Below are positions 16,388 through 22,558 of a stretch of 64,000 nt of DNA, one piece after another. Origin of the DNA: Sphingobium sp. BYY-5. Its GTDB lineage: Bacteria; Pseudomonadota; Alphaproteobacteria; Sphingomonadales; Sphingomonadaceae. Within the stretch, counting starts at the first letter, position 1. Each line of letters starts with the position of its first letter. The notes beneath the pieces were generated by a model. The model was not told the DNA's origin and searched no databases. It worked only from the letters and a program-made list of their open reading frames with translations. A program made the translations under genes and the position numbers. The DNA lies in the NCBI RefSeq assembly GCF_022758885.1, contig NZ_JALEBH010000002.1, positions 1,193,501 to 1,257,500 of the forward strand, written 5' to 3'.

Positions 16388-17017
16388 ATGTTCGGCCTTG
16401 ATTCCTTCAATCCCGTTTCCCTCCTCGCCACCTCGATGTTCGGCCCGATCGGCGGCGTCGTTGCCCAGCTGGCGCAGCAGGTCTTTTCCTCCTTCGGTCA
16501 GAATCTGATCCAGCAGCTCGGCCAGAATCTGGGCCTGCCCCAGTCGACCATCGACCTGGCCCAGTCGTCCTTCGCCGGCTCGATCGGTGACTTCCAGGGC
16601 GCGACATCGAACCTCAACGAAGCCGTCGCCGGCTTCGGCGCGGGCACCGGTGCCAGCCCGACCGACGTCGGCAACGCCCAGAAGGGGTTCCAGGACCTGC
16701 TCCAGAACTTCATCAACGACCTCAGCCAGAGCGAAGAGTTCAAGAACGCCAAGGCTTCGGGCGGCAAGGGCGGCTCGTCGGGTGGCGTCTCGGGCGCGCC
16801 GGGCTGGCTGATGGCGATGGCGCAGGCGCTGGGCAAGGAACTGGATCGTCTGGGCGACGACATGGCGTCGCGCGCGGACTCGCTGAGCGGCGACGATCCA
16901 AGCGCATCGGCCGAATTCGGTGTCGTGTCGCAGCAGTTCTCGATGCTGATGAACGCCACCAACAATGCGATCAAGTCGGTCGGCGAAGCGATGGCGAACA
17001 CCGCCCGCAAGCAGTAA
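16388..17017 (+). CDS. Secreted needle/filament-like T3SS protein, paralog of the sctF candidate
   Basis: 209 residues, no signal peptide, ribosome site AGGAG about 8 bases before ATG. N-terminal region is hydrophobic and Gln/Phe-rich (LLATSMFGPIGGVVAQLAQQ), followed by a Gly/Ser linker near 140. The C-terminal 70 residues (PGWLMAMAQALGKELDRLGD ... NNAIKSVGEAMANTARKQ) align with the 104-residue needle candidate at 5279. The long N-terminal extension and separate promoter suggest an extended filament (EspA-like in role) or a translocation tip rather than the basal needle. Alternatively this is the true pilin and the shorter protein an adapter. Transcribed from box B; an intrinsic terminator follows at 17044. 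Confidence 0.65.
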   Translation: MFGLDSFNPVSLLATSMFGPIGGVVAQLAQQVFSSFGQNLIQQLGQNLGLPQSTIDLAQSSFAGSIGDFQGATSNLNEAVAGFGAGTGASPTDVGNAQKGFQDLLQNFINDLSQSEEFKNAKASGGKGGSSGGVSGAPGWLMAMAQALGKELDRLGDDMASRADSLSGDDPSASAEFGVVSQQFSMLMNATNNAIKSVGEAMANTARKQ

Positions 17018-17043
17018 CCGCCTGCCCCGCAAAGCGAACGGTT

Positions 17044-17074
17044 GGAGGCCCTTTCCTTGGAAGGGGCCTCCTTT
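17044..17074 (+). terminator. Intrinsic terminator after the filament-like gene
   Basis: GGAGGCCCTTTCC (17044-17056) pairs with GGAAGGGGCCTCC (17059-17071) with a single G-U position, followed by TTT. It lies 27 bases after the stop codon at 17017, and would separate that gene from the small gene at 17111. Confidence 0.75.
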
Positions 17075-17110
17075 CGCACTATCAGGCACCTGCACAGACA
17101 GGAGGATGCC

Positions 17111-17419
17111 ATGCTCCGTACTGCCATGATCGCCCTTGCTTTGATCCTGCCCGCCGGCTCGGCCATGGCGCAGGACATCGGTCCCGTCATCAGCCCGTCG
17201 CAGGCCGCCGAGGGCGCATTCCACCGATCGCGCATGGGCGCGCAGGCGAAGGCGATGCGCGACCGAAAGGGTGTGCGTCCGTCCGCTGGCCCGCAACCCG
17301 GCACCCCGGCCTTCCAGCGGCAGGCCTGCGCCAACCGCCCGCTCTACCGCAAGCAATATGGCGCGGATCATCCCCAGGTGCAGAAGCTTGAATCCCTTTG
17401 CACCCAGGCCGGATATTAG
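17111..17419 (+). CDS. Small secreted (Sec) protein of unknown function
   Basis: 102 residues from ATG 17111, preceded by a perfect AGGAGG site; the frame is open further upstream but without one. Signal peptide MLRTAMIALALILPAGSAMA is cleaved before QD. The mature part is small and basic and ends in a pair of cysteines (RQACANRPLYRKQYG ... KLESLCTQAGY) that could form a disulphide. No family recognised. Periplasmic location suggests a link to the apparatus, but it may simply be a neighbour. It follows the terminator at 17044, so it may have its own promoter or depend on read-through. Confidence 0.75.
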   Translation: MLRTAMIALALILPAGSAMAQDIGPVISPSQAAEGAFHRSRMGAQAKAMRDRKGVRPSAGPQPGTPAFQRQACANRPLYRKQYGADHPQVQKLESLCTQAGY

Positions 17420-17657
17420 GACCGATCGGCATCGGTTTGGCCGCGGCCGAAGTTCACAGTGTCGTGGGTCTATTTTGGCCCGATTCGCAGAAATTGAGCC
17501 AGAGAAGCGACGGAGACGCGACACCCAAGCGACACTGGCGCGACAGGGGGCGGGCAAGCTGTTCCATCGCACAGGATAGACCAGAGGAAATCCTACATTG
17601 AAAGCGCCTTCTATGCGGGGTGCGGTTTCGACCAGGCCCTCAGCATGTCGATCGGCC
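17420..17657. other. Spacer before box C, no gene seen
   Basis: The 336 bp between 17419 and 17756 hold no convincing coding frame. The only clear element is box C at 17658. A short CCGAT/ATCGG stem just after the small gene's stop is too weak to call a terminator. Confidence 0.5.
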
Positions 17658-17695
17658 CTAATCGCATCGACTAGGCCGCTAGTCGGATCGGCGAG
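17658..17695 (+). promoter_or_regulatory. Double-dyad box C
   Basis: Units CTAATCGCATCGACTAG (17658-17674) and CTAGTCGGATCGGCGAG (17679-17695), 21-bp period, ending 60 bp before the gene at 17756. Confidence 0.8.
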
Positions 17696-17755
17696 TGCGC
17701 CGCCGGGGCGAAGGCTTCATCTTGCGGCCCGATATTCCCGCCAAAGGAGACACCC

Positions 17756-18301
17756 ATGGGCATCGGCGTGCTGACCAATCCCGTCGCGGACCTGGTTCCC
17801 CTCCTGGGCGGACCGCTCAACAGCCTGCCCTGGTATCTGCCCCCGCGCAGCAGCGCGAACCGCAGCGCCACCACCAGCAGCCTCGCCATGGGACCGGGCA
17901 TCTTCGGCTCCTTCGGGGACACGCTATCGACCGGGCCGCTCGGCTTCCCCCGGCTCGCGCGCCATTATGACGCGCAGGGCGGCACCCTCGCCGATCCCGA
18001 GGCTGCGCCGATCCTTTCCCTGACGCCGCGCGCCGCGATCGACGCCGGTCCCGGCTATCGCCTCCATCTCGACGCCGACAGCGGCCGGATCGCGGTCGAG
18101 CATCTGGACAGTGGCACGCAGACGATCCTCTGGGGCGAAGGCGGCCCGGCGCTGGCGCAGGAAAGCTGGTTCGGCCTCGACAACGGCACCGCCCTGGCGA
18201 TCGACACCGTCCCGGCCGCCGATCATGCGCAGGCGTTCGAGGCGGTTCGCATCGACATCAGTCGCGACGGCGGGACGCTCAGCCTGCACGCCCGCGACTG
18301 A
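17756..18301 (+). CDS. DUF1521-like protein lacking the self-cleavage motif
   Basis: 181 residues, AAAGGAG ribosome site. No signal peptide. The N-terminal 95 residues are Pro/Gly/Ser-rich and without recognised domain. Residues 101-181 align with the DUF1521 domain of the protein at 19584: Y-L-LD...G-I-V...SG...WG, then F-L-NGT-L-I. Where the neighbour has WGDPHVD this protein has WGEGGPA, so the Asp-Pro scissile bond is gone and the segment after it is about five residues shorter. It is the first gene after box C and overlaps the next gene (TGATG). It could be a non-cleaving paralog, a partner of the cleaving protein, or decaying. The similarity was found by eye. Confidence 0.65.
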   Translation: MGIGVLTNPVADLVPLLGGPLNSLPWYLPPRSSANRSATTSSLAMGPGIFGSFGDTLSTGPLGFPRLARHYDAQGGTLADPEAAPILSLTPRAAIDAGPGYRLHLDADSGRIAVEHLDSGTQTILWGEGGPALAQESWFGLDNGTALAIDTVPAADHAQAFEAVRIDISRDGGTLSLHARD

Positions 18302-18948
18302 TGCGCTACGCTTTCCTGCTTGGAGCCGCCCTCGCGCTCGCCACGCCCGCGCTGGCCCTTGACCCTTCCGTCCTGCCGCGCGACCTTGCCGTCCCGCCCG
18401 AGGCGGCGACGGCCGACGCACCGCAATCCGCCACCTATCGCCCCGACCCCGCCGTGCGCCGCCGCCTGGCCGACATCATGGCGGAGGGCGCTGCGAAGGA
18501 AGGGCCAGCGCAGGCGGCCGAGATGCGCCAACTCGTCCTGTCGGGGCAAGCGGTGCGTCAATATGAGCGCGTCGCCCCGCGTCTTGGCTATCGCGCCAAT
18601 GACGCGATCGACGGCCTTGCCTTCTACCTGCTCGCCCAATGGGGCGTTGCCAACGATCATCGCCCGGACATCACGCGCGCGCAGGCGGCGGGCGTCCGTC
18701 GGCAGGCCGCCGCAGCCTTCGCGTCGGTCGCCGATCAGGTCGCGACCGACGCGCTGCGGCAGGAATTCGGCGAAATGCTGATGATCCAGGGCGCGATCAT
18801 CGCGGGCACGCATGAGGCGGCGCTGCGCGCGGGCGACCAGGCGACGCTCGATCGCTATGCCGCCATGGCGCGCGAAGGCGGCCATCAGCTCTTCCAGGCC
18901 GATCCCGCCGATATCATCCTGACCGACCAGGGTTTCCGGCGCAGATAG
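18301..18948 (+). CDS. Exported protein of unknown function (DUF6683-like?)
   Basis: 215 residues with a Sec signal peptide (MRYAFLLGAALALATPALA, cleaved before LDPS). Mature part is helical: a Pro/Ala-rich stretch to about 55, then YRPDPAVRRRLADIMAEGAA and GYRANDAIDGLAFYLLAQWG followed by VANDHRPDITRAQAAGVRRQ. That pattern recalls periplasmic proteins annotated DUF6683, a guess only. It is translationally coupled to the degenerate DUF1521 gene and so lies in the box C unit. A periplasmic protein coupled to a T3SS substrate could be an immunity or assembly factor, but nothing in the sequence shows which. Confidence 0.75.
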   Translation: MRYAFLLGAALALATPALALDPSVLPRDLAVPPEAATADAPQSATYRPDPAVRRRLADIMAEGAAKEGPAQAAEMRQLVLSGQAVRQYERVAPRLGYRANDAIDGLAFYLLAQWGVANDHRPDITRAQAAGVRRQAAAAFASVADQVATDALRQEFGEMLMIQGAIIAGTHEAALRAGDQATLDRYAAMAREGGHQLFQADPADIILTDQGFRRR

Positions 18949-18966
18949 ACGCTCGTTTCGGCCACG

Positions 18967-19004
18967 CTAGTCGATCCGACTAGGCGGCTAATCGGATCGC
19001 GGAG
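18967..19004 (+). promoter_or_regulatory. Double-dyad box D
   Basis: Units CTAGTCGATCCGACTAG (18967-18983, perfect 7-bp arms) and CTAATCGGATCGCGGAG (18988-19004), 21-bp period, ending 74 bp before the gene at 19079. Confidence 0.8.
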
Positions 19005-19078
19005 CGCCTTTCTTCCGCCAATCTGCTCTTATCCTTTTCGACAGCACGGCACGCCGCCGCGACAAACCGAGATATGAC

Positions 19079-19552
19079 ATGATGACCATCGACCCCAGCA
19101 TTAGTGGCACCGGCATCAGCGGCTCTGGCCCGATCGGCGCCCTTGGCGGCGCGAGTGGCGATACGCCCGGCGCGGGTCTGGTCGACGGCTTTCGCGCGCT
19201 CGGTACGGATATCGTGGCGCAGGTGGCGGGCAGCTTCGGCCTCCTGCCCGTCAGCGCGCCGGGGCAGGGCGACATTTATGGCTTGCGTGTGATCGCCGAT
19301 CAGGTCGGCGCGGCCTTCGGCGAGAATTCCGCCGCCAATCTGGGCGCGCTTACCCGCGCGATCGAGGATTTCGCCGGTGCCATCGCCACCGATATGGCCG
19401 CCTTTGCCGACGGCCGGACGCTTGATCTGGTGGACGGCGCGCTCGCCGTTTCGCCGCTGTCGACCGCCGCCGATCTTGGCGGCGTTATCGATGCTCTCGA
19501 CCAGGCACGCACCTCGCTGGAGGCTGCCCGCTCGACCCCATCGCCGGCCTGA
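19079..19552 (+). CDS. Small Gly/Ser-rich protein, candidate T3SS substrate or chaperone
   Basis: 157 residues; start ATG 19079 or 19082. N-terminal 35 residues are Ser/Gly/Thr-rich and uncharged (DPSISGTGISGSGPIGALGG), typical of T3SS export signals. The rest is helical and acidic (LRVIADQVGAAFGENSAANL, then TRAIEDFAGAIATDMAAF). No family recognised. First gene after box D, followed after 31 bases by the DUF1521 gene. Its size and acidity would also suit a class-I-like chaperone of the following effectors, but the N-terminus argues for a secreted protein. Confidence 0.7.
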   Translation: MMTIDPSISGTGISGSGPIGALGGASGDTPGAGLVDGFRALGTDIVAQVAGSFGLLPVSAPGQGDIYGLRVIADQVGAAFGENSAANLGALTRAIEDFAGAIATDMAAFADGRTLDLVDGALAVSPLSTAADLGGVIDALDQARTSLEAARSTPSPA

Positions 19553-19583
19553 CGCCGCGACCTGCAAGCAGAAGGGAATGGAC

Positions 19584-20465
19584 ATGACGACCATCAACAA
19601 CAGCTTCAATCTCAACTTCGCGGTCAATAATTTCAACGCCGCCCCTGCGGGCCAACTGGGCGCCAACATGACGCTGCAACTGGCGGCGGGCATCATGGGC
19701 AGCTATTTCCAGCCGCTGATGGCCAGCGCCTTCGCTTCGGCCACGCTGCCGATGCTGTTCCAGATGCAGGGTGGCACCATCCTGCCGGGCAATGGCGGTC
19801 AGACGCCCCCCAGCTTCACGCCGACCCCGGGCGCTACCTGGACCGCTTCGCTCAAGAATGAGAGCGAAGGCACGATCGACCTGGGCGACGGCTATTCGCT
19901 GGAACTGGACGAGCGTAATTCGGAAATCCGCATCTATAATGAGGAAACCGGCGAAACCACGCGCATCTGGGGCGACCCGCATGTCGATATCGACGGCAAG
20001 CACGCCTTCGACTTCTGGGGCACCACGACCTTCGAGCTGGAAAACGGCACCAAGATCACGATCGGCACTGAACAGTTCGCCGCCAATCCCAATGAATATG
20101 TCGCCAGCAAGCTGACCATCACCAAGGGCGACCAGGCGATCGTTGTCGACGGCATCAGCCAGAATGAGATTGGCGACCTGTCCATTTCGATGTCGAACAA
20201 CGGCCGGGCGCTGGATGCCCAGACCCGCGACGGCTTCGTGCTGGAGGAAAATGCCAATGGCGCGGGCTGGCGGTCGGAACTGACCGGCAATATCGCCACC
20301 CAGGCGGATCTCGACATGACCAAGGTCGGCGCGATGTACGGCCCGGGCAGCGACGCGCCGAGCCTGGGTGAGATCAGCCAGCAGCTTTCCTCCTTCCTGC
20401 TGTTCGGCTTCATCAACGCGCTCACCAACGCGGCGCTCCAGGGCGGCCTTTCGGGCCGGGCCTGA
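19584..20465 (+). CDS. DUF1521 (metal-induced autocleavage) candidate T3SS effector, NopE-like
   Basis: 293 residues. ATG at 19584 is better spaced from AGAAGGG than the in-frame ATG at 19578. N-terminus is Asn/Ala-rich without Sec signal (MTTINNSFNLNFAVNNFNAA). From residue 104 the DUF1521 domain is clear: YSLELDERNSEIRIYNEETG, then IWGDPHVDIDGKHAFDFWGT. In Bradyrhizobium NopE1/NopE2 this domain cuts itself between D and P of GDPH when calcium is present; here that bond is D131-P132 (codons 19974-19979). The following stretch FELENGTKITIGTEQFAANP is conserved with the degenerate paralog at 17756. The 50-residue tail after PSLGEISQQLSS is hydrophobic. Function in the target is unknown. Confidence 0.88.
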   Translation: MTTINNSFNLNFAVNNFNAAPAGQLGANMTLQLAAGIMGSYFQPLMASAFASATLPMLFQMQGGTILPGNGGQTPPSFTPTPGATWTASLKNESEGTIDLGDGYSLELDERNSEIRIYNEETGETTRIWGDPHVDIDGKHAFDFWGTTTFELENGTKITIGTEQFAANPNEYVASKLTITKGDQAIVVDGISQNEIGDLSISMSNNGRALDAQTRDGFVLEENANGAGWRSELTGNIATQADLDMTKVGAMYGPGSDAPSLGEISQQLSSFLLFGFINALTNAALQGGLSGRA

Positions 20466-20473
20466 CGGCGCCG

Positions 20474-20509
20474 GGGGCGGCCTTCCCCCCCTTTCTCCCG
20501 GGCCGCCCC
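20474..20509 (+). repeat. GC-rich hairpin between DUF1521 gene and toxin gene
   Basis: GGGGCGGCC (20474-20482) is perfectly complementary to GGCCGCCCC (20501-20509), with a C/T-rich 18-base loop. It lies in the 76-bp gap before the toxin start and may limit read-through or slow mRNA decay. No T-tract follows. Confidence 0.5.
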
Positions 20510-20541
20510 ACCCCCTTCCCCCAGGTATCGAGGGTGTAATC

Positions 20542-21906
20542 ATGGGTATGGAAGCTGCAGACAGCATAGGCCAGGGATCGGCCGGCGTCGGATCGACCAC
20601 GTCCACATCGGCCGCCGTCGCGTCGGACATGGTGAACGAGCATCGCACCGCAGGCACCCTCGATACAACCGCCCTGGCGGCTGATGTCCAGGCCCGCACT
20701 GCCGACGACCCGCAGGCGCAGGCGGACCTGAGCGCCGCGCTCGAAACGCAGATGACCCCGGTCGAACAGGGCCAGTTCAGCGCGGCGATGCAGGCGGCGA
20801 ACGACAATAGCGGCTATGGCGTCTCGATCGAGGGACAGGAATTTGCCGTCGGCGACTTCCCCGATGCACCGGCGGCGGCGACCTGGGGTTCGCAACCGGT
20901 CGGCAGCGGTTATAAGGAAGCGTGGGACGCCACCGCCCAGCGGCTGGGCACCACTGATCCGGCCGCCATCACCGCCGCGATCGAGGCGCAACTGACGCCG
21001 CCCTCGGCGGTCACGACGCTCGACCCGATCATCGTCGAAGGCGAGGCGGCGCCGGAACAGCCCGCGTCCCTGCCGTCGGAGGAAGGCATCGGCTCCTTCT
21101 TCGAAGGGCTGGTGAAGGGCGATTTCAGCGACAATGACAGTTGGTCCGCGACCGCCGGCCAGGTGATCGGCGGCTTCATCCCGGTGGTGGGGCAGATCGG
21201 CGACGCGCGCGACACGGTCGCTGCGATCGGCGGCGTGATCGAGGGCAAGGATGGCGCCTGGGGCAATCTGGGCCTGGCCGCTATCGGCTGGGTGCCGGGC
21301 CTGGGCGACATCGCCAAGGGGGCGATCCGCGGCGGCGAAAAGGCATTGGACGCCGGTGGCGAAATCGCGCAGCAGGCCGCGCGCCATGGCGACGAACTGG
21401 CCGACGCCGTGCGGCCCCGGATCGAAATGGACGGCGGCAGGAAGGGCGACTGGTCGCCCGAACTCAACGCCCGCACGCTCAAGCCCGACGCCGATTATCT
21501 CGTCAACGGCTATACCTATCGCACCGACGCGCAGGGCCGCGTCTCCGATGTGGAGGGACAGCTCGACCTCCAAACCGCCGACCGCAACAGCTATCAGCAG
21601 GGCGTGTCGGGCCGGGAGGATCGCCTGGCCGACGACCAGGGCGGGCATCTGATCGCGTCGATCTTCAACGGTCCCGGCGACCGGGTGAACCTCGTGCCGA
21701 TGAACGGCAATTTCAACATGGGTGCTTGGCGCGACCTGGAGCGCAGCTTCCAGGAAGCTCTGCAGGACGGCAAGACGGTTGATGTCAAAATCGAGGTGAA
21801 ATATGGCACGGACAGTCAGCGCCCTGACAATTTCCGTGTAACCTACGCCATTGACGGCGTGCCGCGCACGCGCATGTTCGATAATGTGCCTGGAGGACAG
21901 AAGTGA
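20542..21906 (+). CDS. Polymorphic toxin with C-terminal DNA/RNA-nonspecific endonuclease
   Basis: 454 residues from ATG 20542 (AGGGTG site). The N-terminal 180 residues are Ser/Thr/Ala-rich without Sec signal. Residues about 184-260 form a pre-toxin region (GGFIPVVGQIGDARDTVAAI, then GNLGLAAIGWVPGLGDIAKG), as found before toxin tips in polymorphic toxins. Residues 318-440 match the endonuclease NS_2 type: GRVSDVEGQLDL, DDQGGHLIASIFNGPGDRVN, LVPMNGNFNMGAWRDLE and GKTVDVKIEVKYG. H369 of GGHL, with N390/N392, is the likely catalytic/metal site. The next gene overlaps the stop (GTGA) and looks like its antitoxin. The same toxin type with a YezG partner is known from the B. subtilis LXG toxin YeeF. 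Here it sits in a T3SS substrate unit. Confidence 0.85.
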   Translation: MGMEAADSIGQGSAGVGSTTSTSAAVASDMVNEHRTAGTLDTTALAADVQARTADDPQAQADLSAALETQMTPVEQGQFSAAMQAANDNSGYGVSIEGQEFAVGDFPDAPAAATWGSQPVGSGYKEAWDATAQRLGTTDPAAITAAIEAQLTPPSAVTTLDPIIVEGEAAPEQPASLPSEEGIGSFFEGLVKGDFSDNDSWSATAGQVIGGFIPVVGQIGDARDTVAAIGGVIEGKDGAWGNLGLAAIGWVPGLGDIAKGAIRGGEKALDAGGEIAQQAARHGDELADAVRPRIEMDGGRKGDWSPELNARTLKPDADYLVNGYTYRTDAQGRVSDVEGQLDLQTADRNSYQQGVSGREDRLADDQGGHLIASIFNGPGDRVNLVPMNGNFNMGAWRDLERSFQEALQDGKTVDVKIEVKYGTDSQRPDNFRVTYAIDGVPRTRMFDNVPGGQK

Positions 21907-22211
21907 GCGAAGCCGATCCGCATCTGACCATCGCCCGGCAACTGGTGCAGGCCGCGCCGCCGGGATGGCAGACGCTGTGGACCGAAGGCGAAGTGGGGGA
22001 GGGTTATAGCGACCTGCTGTTCGCCTATGCCTCGCCGGAGAAGGAGCGCAATTATTTCGTCCCCTCCTACGAGCAGAATGAGACGATCCACGCGGAACTG
22101 GCCAAGCTGCGCGACCGGATGCAGCAGCAGGGCAAGGCCAAGTGGAAGCATTTCATCTTCACGCTCCAGCCCGACGGCAAGTTCAACCTGCATGTCGATT
22201 ATGAGGATTGA
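21903..22211 (+). CDS. YezG-like immunity protein
   Basis: 102 residues, GTG start overlapping the toxin stop (GTGA). Small acidic cytosolic protein with the YezG/DUF600 pattern: PPGWQTLWTEGEVGEGYSDL, LFAYASPEKERNYF, a helix with LRDRMQQQGKAKWKHFIFTL and a C-terminal GKFNLHVDYED. In B. subtilis YezG neutralises the NS_2 endonuclease of YeeF. Strict coupling to the toxin gene is the usual immunity arrangement and implies that the producing cell needs protection from the toxin. Confidence 0.85.
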   Translation: MSEADPHLTIARQLVQAAPPGWQTLWTEGEVGEGYSDLLFAYASPEKERNYFVPSYEQNETIHAELAKLRDRMQQQGKAKWKHFIFTLQPDGKFNLHVDYED

Positions 22212-22456
22212 GGATCCGTTTGGGAATGCGCTCTTTCGCGCATTGTCAAACAGCCTCTTAGAGCGGGGCGTAGGGCCGCTGTCCTACGCATCCTGAATCT
22301 GTTAATCTCCGGCCAAGGCGCACCATATTCCTGCGGAAACAGGAATATGGTGCGCCTTGGTTTCTGGCCGATGTTGGGAATGATATTTTCAACAGTTGAT
22401 CGAAAATGTCCGATTCTACGGGAAATATGCGAAGTTAAGCGCGGCATTTCCTATTT
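22212..22456. other. Spacer between toxin-immunity unit and box E
   Basis: No gene is seen in the 347 bp between 22211 and 22559. It contains a 48-bp hairpin element at 22313-22360 and, at its right end, box E. GC content drops at about 22370-22450. Confidence 0.6.
22313..22360. terminator. Perfect 21-bp inverted repeat, probable bidirectional terminator
   Basis: Arms 22313-22333 and 22340-22360 are exactly complementary over 21 bp (left arm begins CCAAGGCGCACCATATT), with loop CGGAAA and TTTC after the right arm. It lies 101 bases after the immunity gene and before box E, so it would isolate the two units. Such perfection over 42 bases is more than an ordinary terminator needs; a mobile-element end or small RNA are alternatives. 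Confidence 0.6.
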
Positions 22457-22495
22457 CTAATCGGATCGATTAGCCCGCCTAATCGATCTGGCGAG
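22457..22495 (+). promoter_or_regulatory. Double-dyad box E
   Basis: Units CTAATCGGATCGATTAG (22457-22473; perfect 7-bp arms around GAT) and CTAATCGATCTGGCGAG (22479-22495), 22-bp period, ending 63 bp before the gene at 22559. Confidence 0.8.
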
Positions 22496-22558
22496 ACCCT
22501 TTTCCTCCCGCTTGCGCCACAAGAGGCGCCAGTCGCGAAAACCAAGGGAGCGCCCGCC

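Noticed and set aside
16249..22495. The repeated CTAATCGGATCG sites as a CRISPR or transposon terminal repeat
   Set aside because: Only pairs of units at fixed spacing before genes, no spacers, no transposase, no target duplications.
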